Made by a program: the position numbers and the translations under genes. A DNA stretch of 16,667 nt from UBA6952 sp045562575. Its GTDB lineage: Bacteria > Chloroflexota > Dehalococcoidia > Lucifugimonadales > UBA6952. The notes beneath the pieces were generated by a model, which had not been told where the DNA came from, made no database searches, and saw nothing but the letters and a program-made list of their open reading frames with translations. Positions 5,624 through 13,006 of this stretch are shown here, one piece after another. The DNA lies in assembly GCA_045562575.1 (NCBI GenBank), contig JBJKVQ010000043.1, forward strand, positions 1 to 16,667. Reading direction: 5' to 3'. Positions within the stretch are counted from its first letter, which is position 1. Every line of letters starts with the position of its first letter.

Positions 5624-6214
5624 TTAAGAAGATATTGCCCATAATACTACTAAGATGGTTAGTATTATCATGCTTCTCATGAGTTTTTGATTATTTGGTA
5701 AGGAACGACCAAGTATACTGCCTCCCCAACACCAAAGGCTTGTGAGTGTTAACTGACATACAGCAAAACCAAAGACAACACTTACTAATTGAGTAGGAAA
5801 AGAGCCTATAGCAGGTGCAAAGTTGCTCCATGCAAGAGCAGACATTACCCATGCTTTGGGATTTAAAGGGTGAACAATGACCCCATGTTTAAAATCAAAT
5901 TGGTTTGATCTTTGAATATTGTCTGATTGAACGGGCTTAGTATTCCAAGATTGCGAAGCAAGATAGATCATATAAACAGCGCTTATATATTTGAATATTT
6001 GAAATAGTGTTGTGTTCTCAGAGAGGATTACTCCAAATCCAAATCCGATGAGAATATTGAGAGGTATTTTTCCAACTGCAAGGCCTAGTAGGAATCCACT
6101 GCATGATTTCAATCCTATTTGTGAACCACCAAGCATAGCAAGTAAATTTGCAGGACCAGGTGTTCCTACCATTAAAACCATAAAACCAAAAAGGGATAGG
6201 TATGCTTCTATCAT
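5624..6214 (-). CDS. LysE/RhtB-family amino acid exporter, 196 aa
   Basis: LysE-type permeases export amino acids or related metabolites across the inner membrane. The N-terminal signature is clear: a first helix (about 5-25) running into GTPGPANLLAMLGGSQIGLK, the family's conserved GPxN/D region, followed by a helix with SGFLLGLAVGK. Further helices lie at about 51-65, 70-87, 120-135, 140-165 and 175-195, and the HPLNPKAWV loop at about 115-123 matches the conserved NPK motif. The length fits the family. No SD precedes the ATG at 6214. The stop of a small membrane protein gene lies 43 bases upstream on the same strand, so both are probably read from the promoter at 6645-6673. It is convergent with the CMD gene, with only 13 bases between stops. 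Confidence 0.9.
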   Translation of the reverse strand: MIEAYLSLFGFMVLMVGTPGPANLLAMLGGSQIGLKSCSGFLLGLAVGKIPLNILIGFGFGVILSENTTLFQIFKYISAVYMIYLASQSWNTKPVQSDNIQRSNQFDFKHGVIVHPLNPKAWVMSALAWSNFAPAIGSFPTQLVSVVFGFAVCQLTLTSLWCWGGSILGRSLPNNQKLMRSMIILTILVVLWAISS

Positions 6215-6257
6215 CGTATTATATTAATTCTTGAATACAAATTACCAAAAAATTAAT

Positions 6258-6605
6258 TTACTTTCTTCTTACATCGATAAAACTTTTTACAAATAATCCT
6301 ATTGCAAGAGTAGATGTACCTATCATCACGAGGAGCCGTAGTAAGCCTAATCCTCCGTCATCAAGCGATTTTGGTAACCTCATTCCAATCAGGGCTAGAA
6401 GAATGATAAATGTTAATAGAACAGCAATATGGGCAACAATTCTGTTTAATTCTGGTTTGTTGGAAGAAATTACATAGCATATAAGCAATAGTATCCCAAA
6501 TATAACTGGAATAAGAGCAGTAATTGAGGATACTTCAACATATCCCCATAAACCCATTGCAATAAGAGATATGGAATTTATTAAATTTGATTTTGCTGGA
6601 CTCAT
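6258..6605 (-). CDS. Small four-helix membrane protein, 115 aa, function unknown
   Basis: The protein is nearly all hydrophobic, with helices at about 8-25, 27-47, 56-75 and 88-108 and a charged C-terminus (DVRRK). The order MGLWGYVEV, ALIPVIFGILLLICY, then VAHIAVLLTFIILLALIGM resembles a small conserved hypothetical family seen in marine bacteria, but I cannot name it. Only a weak SD (AAGGAA) precedes the ATG. A promoter with perfect -35 box lies 40-68 bases upstream. It is the first gene of a likely two-gene unit with the LysE exporter, and divergent from the asparaginase-like gene. A function linked to export is possible only from position. Confidence 0.75.
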   Translation of the reverse strand: MSPAKSNLINSISLIAMGLWGYVEVSSITALIPVIFGILLLICYVISSNKPELNRIVAHIAVLLTFIILLALIGMRLPKSLDDGGLGLLRLLVMIGTSTLAIGLFVKSFIDVRRK

Positions 6606-6644
6606 AGTTTGTATTTTCCTTGTTATTTAAAATCGTTTAATATT

Positions 6645-6673
6645 ATTAAACTTTAGGGATATGAAGCTGTCAA
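6645..6673 (-). promoter_or_regulatory. Sigma70-type promoter for the small membrane protein and LysE genes
   Basis: TTGACA (6673-6668) and TTTAAT (6650-6645) are separated by 17 bases on the minus strand. The start should be near 6638, leaving about 33 bases before the ATG at 6605. The sequence CTAAAG before the -10 box is identical to the one in the promoter at 219-247. Confidence 0.65.
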
Positions 6674-6681
6674 TTTTTTAT

Positions 6682-6709
6682 TTGATTTGATGAATCATAT
6701 CTATAGAAT
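6682..6709 (+). promoter_or_regulatory. Possible promoter of the asparaginase-like gene
   Basis: TTGATT (6682-6687) and TAGAAT (6704-6709) are 16 bases apart, giving a short leader before the ATG at 6737. It is back to back with the minus-strand promoter at 6645-6673. Both boxes deviate from consensus, so this is tentative. Confidence 0.35.
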
Positions 6710-6736
6710 TTATTTTCAGAAATATAGGTGATGTAT

Positions 6737-7738
6737 ATGAATAAGAAATTACCCAAAGTACATATAATTGCAACTGGCGGAACTATATCTGGTATTGGTG
6801 CTAATCGACTTGATTATACTCAATATTCCGATACAGGAAATCGTTATACAGTTGAACAACTTATAGAACGAGTTCCTGAAGTAAAAAACATTGCAAATTT
6901 AACCTGCGAAAATTTATTAGCTACTGGTAGTACCAATATTACTCCGAAAGATTGGTTAGTAATTGCAGAACGTGCAAATACACTTTTAAAAGAGGATATT
7001 GATGGTATTGTTATTACACATGGTACAGCTACTTTAGAAGAAACAGCATATTTTTTACATCTTACAATTAAATCTAATAAACCTGTTGTATTAACTGGAG
7101 CAATGAGGCCTCCATCATCAATGAGTACAGATGCAGATATTAATTTACTTGATGCTATTCGTATTGCATCTAGTGGCAACGCACAAAATATGGGTGTAAT
7201 GGGAGTATTAAATAATCAAATCCATTCGGCTAGGGAAATCATTAAAATGAATACCTTACGTGTTGATACTTTTCAATCTAATGATTTAGGCTTTTTAGGT
7301 TTTGTAGATTCAGATGGGCAAGTAATTTTTTATCGTAATTCTACAAAAACTCATACCTTTGAGAGTGAGTTTAGTACACATAATTTAGATCAGTTGCCAA
7401 GAGTTGATATTGTCGTTGCTTATTCTGGTGGTGATGGTTTATTAATTGATGCTGTGAAAAAAAATGCATCTCAAGGATTGATACTTGCTGGGTTTGGATC
7501 AGGTACATTGCCAACAGTAATGAAAGATTCTGCTCTTGAATTGGTTAAAGATGGCATTCCAGTTGTTTTGGCATCTCGGTCTATTATGGGTAGGATTGTA
7601 CTTACAGAAAAATTTAAAGAAGAAGGTTTTATTACTTGTGATAATTTATCACCTCAAAAAGCTAGAATATTACTTATGTTAAGTCTATTACAAACCAGTG
7701 ATACACAAAAAATACGAGCTTTTTTCGAGAAGTATTAG
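6737..7738 (+). CDS. Asparaginase/glutaminase-family enzyme with altered second motif, 333 aa
   Basis: Bacterial asparaginases hydrolyse Asn to Asp and ammonia with two Thr residues. Here the first motif is ATGGTIS with the expected nucleophile Thr16. The second motif is normally HGTDTxEE; here it reads HGTATLEETA at about 95-104, so Thr97 is kept but the Asp that binds the substrate and supports catalysis is Ala98. TGAMRPP (120-126) and the SAREIIK segment with Lys160, the partner of the second Thr, are present. The length is normal. There is no signal peptide, so it is cytoplasmic. AGGTGA precedes the ATG at 6737; upstream starts at 6728 and 6731 overlap this SD. The altered Asp suggests a different amide substrate or a different mechanism. 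The fold assignment is secure, the reaction is not. Confidence 0.88.
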   Translation: MNKKLPKVHIIATGGTISGIGANRLDYTQYSDTGNRYTVEQLIERVPEVKNIANLTCENLLATGSTNITPKDWLVIAERANTLLKEDIDGIVITHGTATLEETAYFLHLTIKSNKPVVLTGAMRPPSSMSTDADINLLDAIRIASSGNAQNMGVMGVLNNQIHSAREIIKMNTLRVDTFQSNDLGFLGFVDSDGQVIFYRNSTKTHTFESEFSTHNLDQLPRVDIVVAYSGGDGLLIDAVKKNASQGLILAGFGSGTLPTVMKDSALELVKDGIPVVLASRSIMGRIVLTEKFKEEGFITCDNLSPQKARILLMLSLLQTSDTQKIRAFFEKY

Positions 7739-7745
7739 AATCAAC

Positions 7746-8861
7746 TTATTCATTAAAACTGTATATAATAAATTCATCGATTATTTCATTATCGATGTTT
7801 TTGAAATAACCTTTCGCTTTAGTTGGATCTTTATCGACATGGAACGTAATAAACAGAGCGCCTGATTTAGCATTGTGATCTGAAGTATAAATTTTTGCCC
7901 ACTCTTGATTACAGCCATAGGGATAAGTTACGGGCCTACATCTCTCTTGATCTCGTATACTTTCTCCTCCAATACCAGAAACGAATACAAATGTTGATCC
8001 TTTTTGATTTTCAGTTTCTTTGGATATTTTGATTAAGTTTGGTTGATCCCATTCTTGATGAACTTGCTGGTTTATAGTATTGGTTAAAGTCTTTGTTCTT
8101 GAGTATGTATGTTCATGACCTGTAGCTATTATTGCTCCACCTTTTCTACATTCCTCATAAGGTTCCCAACCTACTGCATCTTTTTTTCCACCTATTTGCA
8201 TTTCTTTTTGATTTTTATGCCAAGTACATATTTTCCATATGGAATCATTGTTTTTTAAGGCATGATTTATATAACTATCATGATTGTCTCCAATCTCTCC
8301 AACTCCAGATAAAACAAAAAATAATCCTTTATAATTACATGTAGATTTAATACCAAGATTACCAAAACACGTAATATCAAGATTATTATCAACTCTTTGC
8401 TGTAACAATTTTTGATAAGTTGGCCAGTTCCCGCCATCATGATTCCCAATTGTTCCAAAGTAAGGAAAATTAGGTCCCAAGATATTTGTTATTTGCGCAT
8501 CCCAATCAAGTGCAGTACCTATGTAACTTTCACGACCACGTAAATATTTAATGATAGAGTTACAGCAACCAAAATCTCCTGCATGTATTACCATGTCTGC
8601 TTTCTCATCTTTGATTAATTGCAATACTTTTTTAGCATTTTCATTAATTCCCTGATCTGCTATAAATGCAACTTTTAATTCTTCAGTTGTTTGTTTTGAA
8701 TTGAAATTTGAGGATGTTGTTGAGTCATATTTTGATGTCGAACCTTTAGGAGGTATTATTGTCTGTGTATAGACATCAGAATCTTTTTCGTTAAATTGAG
8801 AACAACCTGTGTATAGCAGAATTAGAGATATAAAAACGAATAGCTTTTTATAATATTGCAT
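7746..8861 (-). CDS. Lipoprotein metallophosphoesterase (calcineurin-like), 371 aa
   Basis: The N-terminus is a lipoprotein signal (KKLFVFISLILLYTGC, Cys20 the lipid site), so the enzyme is exported and anchored. After a Ser/Thr-rich linker (21-60) come the metallophosphoesterase motifs in order: FIAD (D69, normally DxH but here DQG), GD at 95-96 in HAGDF, GNHD at 139-142, WH at 214-215, and GHEH at 248-251. A first motif without the usual His resembles purple acid phosphatases and some phosphodiesterases. It has several Cys (99, 100, 165, 175, 212, 238), plausible for disulfides outside the cell. The start has no SD and lies 25 bases after the tRNA-Asn CCA, so it is probably transcribed with the tRNA. 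It is convergent with the asparaginase-like gene, 7 bases apart. A role in phosphate scavenging is plausible. Confidence 0.85.
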   Translation of the reverse strand: MQYYKKLFVFISLILLYTGCSQFNEKDSDVYTQTIIPPKGSTSKYDSTTSSNFNSKQTTEELKVAFIADQGINENAKKVLQLIKDEKADMVIHAGDFGCCNSIIKYLRGRESYIGTALDWDAQITNILGPNFPYFGTIGNHDGGNWPTYQKLLQQRVDNNLDITCFGNLGIKSTCNYKGLFFVLSGVGEIGDNHDSYINHALKNNDSIWKICTWHKNQKEMQIGGKKDAVGWEPYEECRKGGAIIATGHEHTYSRTKTLTNTINQQVHQEWDQPNLIKISKETENQKGSTFVFVSGIGGESIRDQERCRPVTYPYGCNQEWAKIYTSDHNAKSGALFITFHVDKDPTKAKGYFKNIDNEIIDEFIIYSFNE

Positions 8862-8886
8862 TGTTACTTGTGGGTGAGAAATATAT

Positions 8887-8961
8887 TGGCTCCGCAGGTA
8901 GGACTCGAACCTACGACCAATCGGTTAACAGCCGACCGCTCTACCACTGAGCTACTGCGGA
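8887..8961 (-). tRNA. tRNA-Asn (anticodon GTT), CCA encoded
   Basis: Read on the minus strand from 8961, the gene folds completely. The 7-bp acceptor stem is TCCGCAG with CTGCGGA and the D stem is GCTC/GAGC. The anticodon stem is GTCGG/CCGAT around loop CTGTTAA with anticodon GTT. The T stem is GTAGG/CCTAC around TTCGAGT. The discriminator base is G (8890) and CCA is encoded at 8889-8887. The body without CCA is 72 bases. The phosphoesterase lipoprotein gene starts 25 bases after the CCA. Confidence 0.97.
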
Positions 8962-8976
8962 TCATTAGGAGAAAAT

Positions 8977-9003
8977 CGTATAGGATTTGTATCTAAAAAG
9001 CAA
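8977..9003 (-). promoter_or_regulatory. Possible promoter of tRNA-Asn
   Basis: TTGCTT (9003-8998) and TATACG (8982-8977) are 15 bases apart on the minus strand, and the tRNA begins 15 bases after the -10 box. The spacing is shorter than ideal. The alternative is transcription from the crotonase/CoA-transferase operon upstream, whose last gene ends at 9006. Confidence 0.35.
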
Positions 9004-9005
9004 GT

Positions 9006-9641
9006 CTATTTTTTATTTATAGGGGGTTCATTGTTGGCTACTTGCCACATGTACCAAGAACCAATTGAACGGTATGGCTTCCATTTGGAAGTAATTTTTT
9101 CTATCTCATCTAATTTCGGATTTTCTTTATTGAAATATACAATTCGAAGACCTTTAATTAATCCCGCATCTCCATGAGAAAATATATCTTGTCTTCTTAA
9201 GGAAAACATTTGAAACATTTCAGCAGTCCAAATACCAATTCCTCGTAATTTTATGAGTTTTTCAGTTATAAATTCATTTGATTTATCACTAAGAGAGCTG
9301 AGGTAATCTGGTTCTTCAATGAGAACCTCAGCTATTTCTTTCATACTTCTACATTTAGCATATGATAATCCACATATTCTTAAATCTTCAGTTGAAGTTT
9401 GTATCAAGAATTTTGGGGTAAATGCAGTTATCTTTCCTAAGGTATATAATCGGTCTTTTATCGTACGAGCAACTTTTGTTGATAATTGTTGAGATACAAT
9501 TGAGCTAATTAAATTATCAAATAGATTAATATTCTTATCTACTTTTTTTGCAAATGGAGATATACCAAATTGTTGTATAAGAGATTCCATTTTCTCATCT
9601 ACTTTTATTAAATGAGTCTTGATAGATTTCCAATCTTTCAT
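9006..9641 (-). CDS. AlkA-like DNA-3-methyladenine glycosylase (HhH-GPD), 211 aa
   Basis: This enzyme removes alkylated bases such as 3-methyladenine from DNA. Visible features are the helix with ISSIVSQQLSTKVA (about 45-58), the helix-hairpin-helix LRGIGIWTAEM at 132-142, and the catalytic Asp158 in HGDAGLIKG followed by the closing YRSIGSWYMWQ helix (about 190-200). The length of 211 residues fits the short bacterial type without the N-terminal domain of E. coli AlkA. There is no FeS-cluster Cys motif of Nth or MutY. The ATG overlaps the TAA of the CoA-transferase gene by one base (TAATG), so it is translationally coupled to it. Its place at the end of an acyl-CoA operon is odd and probably reflects cotranscription rather than shared function. 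Confidence 0.9.
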   Translation of the reverse strand: MKDWKSIKTHLIKVDEKMESLIQQFGISPFAKKVDKNINLFDNLISSIVSQQLSTKVARTIKDRLYTLGKITAFTPKFLIQTSTEDLRICGLSYAKCRSMKEIAEVLIEEPDYLSSLSDKSNEFITEKLIKLRGIGIWTAEMFQMFSLRRQDIFSHGDAGLIKGLRIVYFNKENPKLDEIEKITSKWKPYRSIGSWYMWQVANNEPPINKK

Positions 9642-10810
9642 TAGATAACTTCTTCAGCATGAAGAGCATCAAGCTCTTCTTCTGAAAGATTGAGGAGTTC
9701 TGATAAAACTTCTCTAGAATGTTCTCCAGGTAGAGGTGCGGGTCCTATTTGATACCCACTCCTACTGAAATGAAAAATATCACCAATAGCATTTATACGG
9801 CTTACATTAGGCGCATCAGTAATGTAATCGTCAATTTCTTCAATAATATTTCGTTCTCTCATATGTGGATCATGTGCAGCTTCTGCAATTGTATTAATTT
9901 TTTGTATAGGAACTCCGTGAGGTGAGAAAAGATTTATAACTTCATCACGAGTTTTTTCAGAAAACCATTGTGATAAATACCCTTCTATTTCAACAGCGTT
10001 TTCTGTTCTTCCTTGTCGGGTTGCATACCGTTCATCATCTATCCATTCTTTTTTACCAACAACTTCAGCTGCTCTCTTCCACATTCTTGGGCCAGTAGAA
10101 ATAAGATAAATCCAACCATCTTTACATTGATATGTGTTTGTAAAAGTATTACCATTACCTGTTCTTCTAGGAGCAGCACCTGTTTTTAAATATGTAGATA
10201 TTGGAATTTCTGCAGTTGTATAACCTGTATCTGCTAAACAAATATCTAAGCTTTGTCCTTCACCAGAAACTCGAGATTCCCACAAAGCAGACAAAGCACC
10301 AATAGTTGCATGGAGAGCTGTTATTCTATCAATTAGTGGGAAGGAACATTTAAATGGATCCATTCCTTCTGTACCTTGTGTTGTCATTAACCCACTAATA
10401 GCTTGGCCTATCGGATCGAAACCTACACGGTCTTTATATGGTCCAAATTGGCCGTAAGCTGAAACATTAACCATGACGATTTTTGGATTTAATTCCTTCA
10501 GTTTTTCATATGAAAAGCCTATTTCTCCAATAACACCCGGTCGGAAGTTTTGAATAAATATATCTGCAGTTTTTACTAATTTGGAGAGAATATTTTTCCC
10601 CTCATCCGAATACAAGTTTAGTCCTAGGCTTCGTTTACCGCTGTTATATTGAACCCAGTAATGTTGGCCATTAGTTCTACTTTCTTCACCTTTAGGAGGT
10701 TCTATTTTAATAACATCCGCACCGAGTCTATAAAGCATTAGTCCACATCTTGGACCTGCCTGATACCTTCCTAAATCTAGTACTCTAACACCTTCTAATG
10801 GTCCACCCAT
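9641..10810 (-). CDS. CaiB/BaiF family III CoA-transferase, 389 aa
   Basis: Family III CoA-transferases move CoA between carboxylic acids through an enzyme-bound anhydride on one Asp. The N-terminus carries the usual signature (GVRVLDLGRYQAGP, then LGADVIKIEPP at about 29-39), NSGKRSLGLNL at 56-66, and the catalytic Asp161 in PLIDRITALHA. The central region has an RRTGN turn, and a GHPL/GEHSREVL-type segment appears near the C-terminus (PLPGEHSREVL). It starts at an ATG with a doubled SD (AGGAGGAGG) 17 bases after the stop of a second CoA-transferase. Both are read together with a crotonase, suggesting activation and processing of a carboxylic acid. The substrate pair cannot be told from sequence; carnitine, oxalate or succinate type are all possible. 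Confidence 0.92.
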   Translation of the reverse strand: MGGPLEGVRVLDLGRYQAGPRCGLMLYRLGADVIKIEPPKGEESRTNGQHYWVQYNSGKRSLGLNLYSDEGKNILSKLVKTADIFIQNFRPGVIGEIGFSYEKLKELNPKIVMVNVSAYGQFGPYKDRVGFDPIGQAISGLMTTQGTEGMDPFKCSFPLIDRITALHATIGALSALWESRVSGEGQSLDICLADTGYTTAEIPISTYLKTGAAPRRTGNGNTFTNTYQCKDGWIYLISTGPRMWKRAAEVVGKKEWIDDERYATRQGRTENAVEIEGYLSQWFSEKTRDEVINLFSPHGVPIQKINTIAEAAHDPHMRERNIIEEIDDYITDAPNVSRINAIGDIFHFSRSGYQIGPAPLPGEHSREVLSELLNLSEEELDALHAEEVI

Positions 10811-10827
10811 TATTCTCCTCCTCCTAA

Positions 10828-12048
10828 TTATATGAATTGATTATCTGAACTTTTTACTATACCTTTTTCTTCCATTTCTAGAGTAGTTTTTTCGTTGAAG
10901 CCCAACCATTCTTGTAAAATTTCTCTCGTATGCTCTCCAACTACAAACGCTCTTTCAGTTATTTCAGCAGGAGTTCTAGATAATCTTACAGGAGTGTTAG
11001 ATACCAGGACTTCTTTTTCAATTTCTCCAGGTACAGGTAATGAAATGATAGTATTTCTGGCTTTTATATGAGGATCATTAACCATTTGTTCGATATTGTT
11101 AATTGGTCCTGTTAATGCTATACCCTCAAGCACTTCAAACCAATAATCACTATTTTGTTGTTTTATTATATTAGATAAAATGGGCTCTAAAATGCTATGG
11201 TTTTCAGTACGTTTTGGATTTGTATCAAATCTTTCGTCTGTTGCAAGCTCTTCTATGCCAAGAATTACACAAAACGCTTCCCAGTCTCTGACACCAGCTA
11301 CGACAATCCATCCGTCTTTGGTTTCAAAAGCCTGAAAGGGGGTAGTTAATGGATGTCTTGCACCTACTCTTTGGGGAACTTCGCCCGTTGCTGAGTATCG
11401 AATAATGGCATTTTCCAAATTGTATATCACACTTTCAACCATGCTAATATCAATTTTCTGACCTTTTCCACTAAGTTCTCTTTCATAAAGTGCAGACATT
11501 ATTCCCATAGCCATATATGTTCCACCTAGAGTATCACCGATTGAAGAACCGGCTCTCATTGGTCCTCCATTAGGGTCTCCAGTTATACTCATAAAACCAC
11601 TAAACCCTTGAGCAATTACATCAAGAGCTCCTCTTGAGGAATAAGGGCCAGTTTGTCCGAATCCTGAACATGAAGCAAAAATAAGTCTTGGATTGGTTTT
11701 GCTCAATTCTTCATAATCCAAACCAAGTTTAGCCATAGTTCCAGGTGAAAAATTTTCAGTAACTATATCTGCTTTATCAATCAACTCTTTAACTAATTTA
11801 ATCCCCTCGGGATTTTTAAGATCAACCTGAATTGATTTTTTGCCTCTTTCTAAGGAATATCTATAAGTGCTAATTCCATTTACAAAAGGCCCACTACCTC
11901 TACTATCATCTTTAGCATCAACCTTGGCTATATTTACAACTTCTGCACCGAGATCAGATAGAATCATTGATCCAAATGGGCCTGCTAGGACATGAGTAAA
12001 ATCAATTACCTTAATTCCTTTTAAAGGTCCTTTCTTTTCAGTAGTCAT
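10828..12048 (-). CDS. CaiB/BaiF family III CoA-transferase, second copy, 406 aa
   Basis: This is a paralog of the downstream CoA-transferase with its own sequence. Signature segments are GIKVIDFTHVLAGPFGSMIL (11-30), LGAEVVNI (33-40), RGKKSIQVDL (68-77), and the catalytic Asp172 in SSIGDTLGGTYMAMG, followed by SGKGQKIDISM. The C-terminal region has GEHTREILQEWLG. The start has AGGGGGA upstream, 17 bases after the stop of the crotonase gene. The two copies differ clearly in the residues before the catalytic Asp (FPLID versus GSSIGD), so they may form a heteromer or use different acids. The 17-base spacing is repeated at both junctions, typical of a tight operon. Confidence 0.92.
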   Translation of the reverse strand: MTTEKKGPLKGIKVIDFTHVLAGPFGSMILSDLGAEVVNIAKVDAKDDSRGSGPFVNGISTYRYSLERGKKSIQVDLKNPEGIKLVKELIDKADIVTENFSPGTMAKLGLDYEELSKTNPRLIFASCSGFGQTGPYSSRGALDVIAQGFSGFMSITGDPNGGPMRAGSSIGDTLGGTYMAMGIMSALYERELSGKGQKIDISMVESVIYNLENAIIRYSATGEVPQRVGARHPLTTPFQAFETKDGWIVVAGVRDWEAFCVILGIEELATDERFDTNPKRTENHSILEPILSNIIKQQNSDYWFEVLEGIALTGPINNIEQMVNDPHIKARNTIISLPVPGEIEKEVLVSNTPVRLSRTPAEITERAFVVGEHTREILQEWLGFNEKTTLEMEEKGIVKSSDNQFI

Positions 12049-12065
12049 ATATCCCCCTAAATCAA

Positions 12066-12842
12066 TTATTTTGATTTTCTTGTGGTAAGAAAATCTACAA
12101 AACCATCTCTTGGATCTACTGGTTTCATCCAGCTTCCAACAGCATCTCTTTCTAAATGTAATCTGTCTTCATATCCGATTTTAGTACCCTCATGAAGTAA
12201 TGTTTTTATTCCTTGGATCATACCTGCATGTCCAGCTGCAATTAATTCTGCAATTTCAAGGGATTTTGGCATCACCTCTTCTGGCGCAACTAAATGATTT
12301 AGTAAACCAATTTGAAAAGCTTCATCAGCTTTAACTTCTCTTCCTGTAAACATGAGTTCTTTTGCTTTGGCCATACCTACTACCATAGGTAGGCTCCATG
12401 TCGAATTTGCTTGTCCATACGTTGCTGCTAGATATCTGAAACTAGTTTTTTCTGAACCAACTCGGATATCAAATGTAGAGGATAATAATGCTGCTCCACC
12501 GAATGCAATACCATTAATAGCACCAATAGTTGGTTTTTTGCTGTTTGCAATTAGCCAGCTGAAGTTACTCGCTTTTTTAATTTTTTCTCTATGAATAACT
12601 CTTTCTTCATCGGTCATAGCTGCGACTTTTACTTGTTCTTTGATATCTCCACCAGCAGAAAAAGCTCGACCTTCGCCTGTAAATATAACAGCACATATAT
12701 CTTGATTACTTTCTACCTCTTCCATTGCTTGAACCATTTCAAGTCTTAAGTCTGAATTCATAGCATTTAGAGATTCAGGTCGGTTTAAAGTAATTATCGC
12801 AATTTTATTTTTATGTTCAAATTTAATGTTTTCAAATCCCAA
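12066..12842 (-). CDS. Crotonase-superfamily (enoyl-CoA hydratase-like) protein, 258 aa, TTG start
   Basis: The crotonase fold binds an acyl-CoA and stabilises its thioester carbonyl in an oxyanion hole. Both halves of that hole are visible: FSAGGD (61-66) and GIAFGGAA (111-118). The two Glu residues that hydratases use to add water are not: by alignment with mammalian enoyl-CoA hydratase, the first is Leu119 and the second Ala139. A simple hydratase reaction is therefore unlikely; isomerase, decarboxylase, hydrolase or binding roles remain. The start is TTG at 12842 with GGAGG six bases upstream (12853-12849); the next ATG is at residue 28, too deep in the fold. It is first in the operon with two CoA-transferases and AlkA, and has a good promoter just upstream. 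Confidence 0.9.
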   Translation of the reverse strand: MGFENIKFEHKNKIAIITLNRPESLNAMNSDLRLEMVQAMEEVESNQDICAVIFTGEGRAFSAGGDIKEQVKVAAMTDEERVIHREKIKKASNFSWLIANSKKPTIGAINGIAFGGAALLSSTFDIRVGSEKTSFRYLAATYGQANSTWSLPMVVGMAKAKELMFTGREVKADEAFQIGLLNHLVAPEEVMPKSLEIAELIAAGHAGMIQGIKTLLHEGTKIGYEDRLHLERDAVGSWMKPVDPRDGFVDFLTTRKSK

Positions 12843-12862
12843 TTTTAGCCTCCAAAAAAAAA

Positions 12863-12890
12863 TTTATACCAGCGGGAGTTTAGCTAACAA
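12863..12890 (-). promoter_or_regulatory. Promoter of the crotonase/CoA-transferase operon
   Basis: TTGTTA (12890-12885) and TATAAA (12868-12863) are 16 bases apart on the minus strand, with a start near 12856 and the SD immediately after. This leaves a very short leader of about 14 bases before the TTG start. Confidence 0.5.
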
Positions 12891-12923
12891 ATATAAAATA
12901 AGTTTTATTGATACACAAGTCCA

Positions 12924-12953
12924 TTGACATTAGTTAGGTGTGGTAAATACAAT
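12924..12953 (+). promoter_or_regulatory. Promoter of the gamma-glutamyltransferase-like gene
   Basis: TTGACA (12924-12929) is a perfect -35 box and TACAAT (12948-12953) a one-mismatch -10 box, 18 bases apart, giving a leader of about 47 bases before the ATG at 13007. It is divergent from the operon promoter at 12863-12890, with the two -35 boxes 33 bases apart. Confidence 0.6.
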
Positions 12954-13006
12954 GTACCAACTCAATTCGTCAAAAAAGTTGTATAAAATAGATATTTGGA
13001 GGCATT

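Noticed and set aside
8132..8458. Small ORFs on either strand inside the phosphoesterase gene
   Set aside because: They are shadows of a complete gene with all family motifs.
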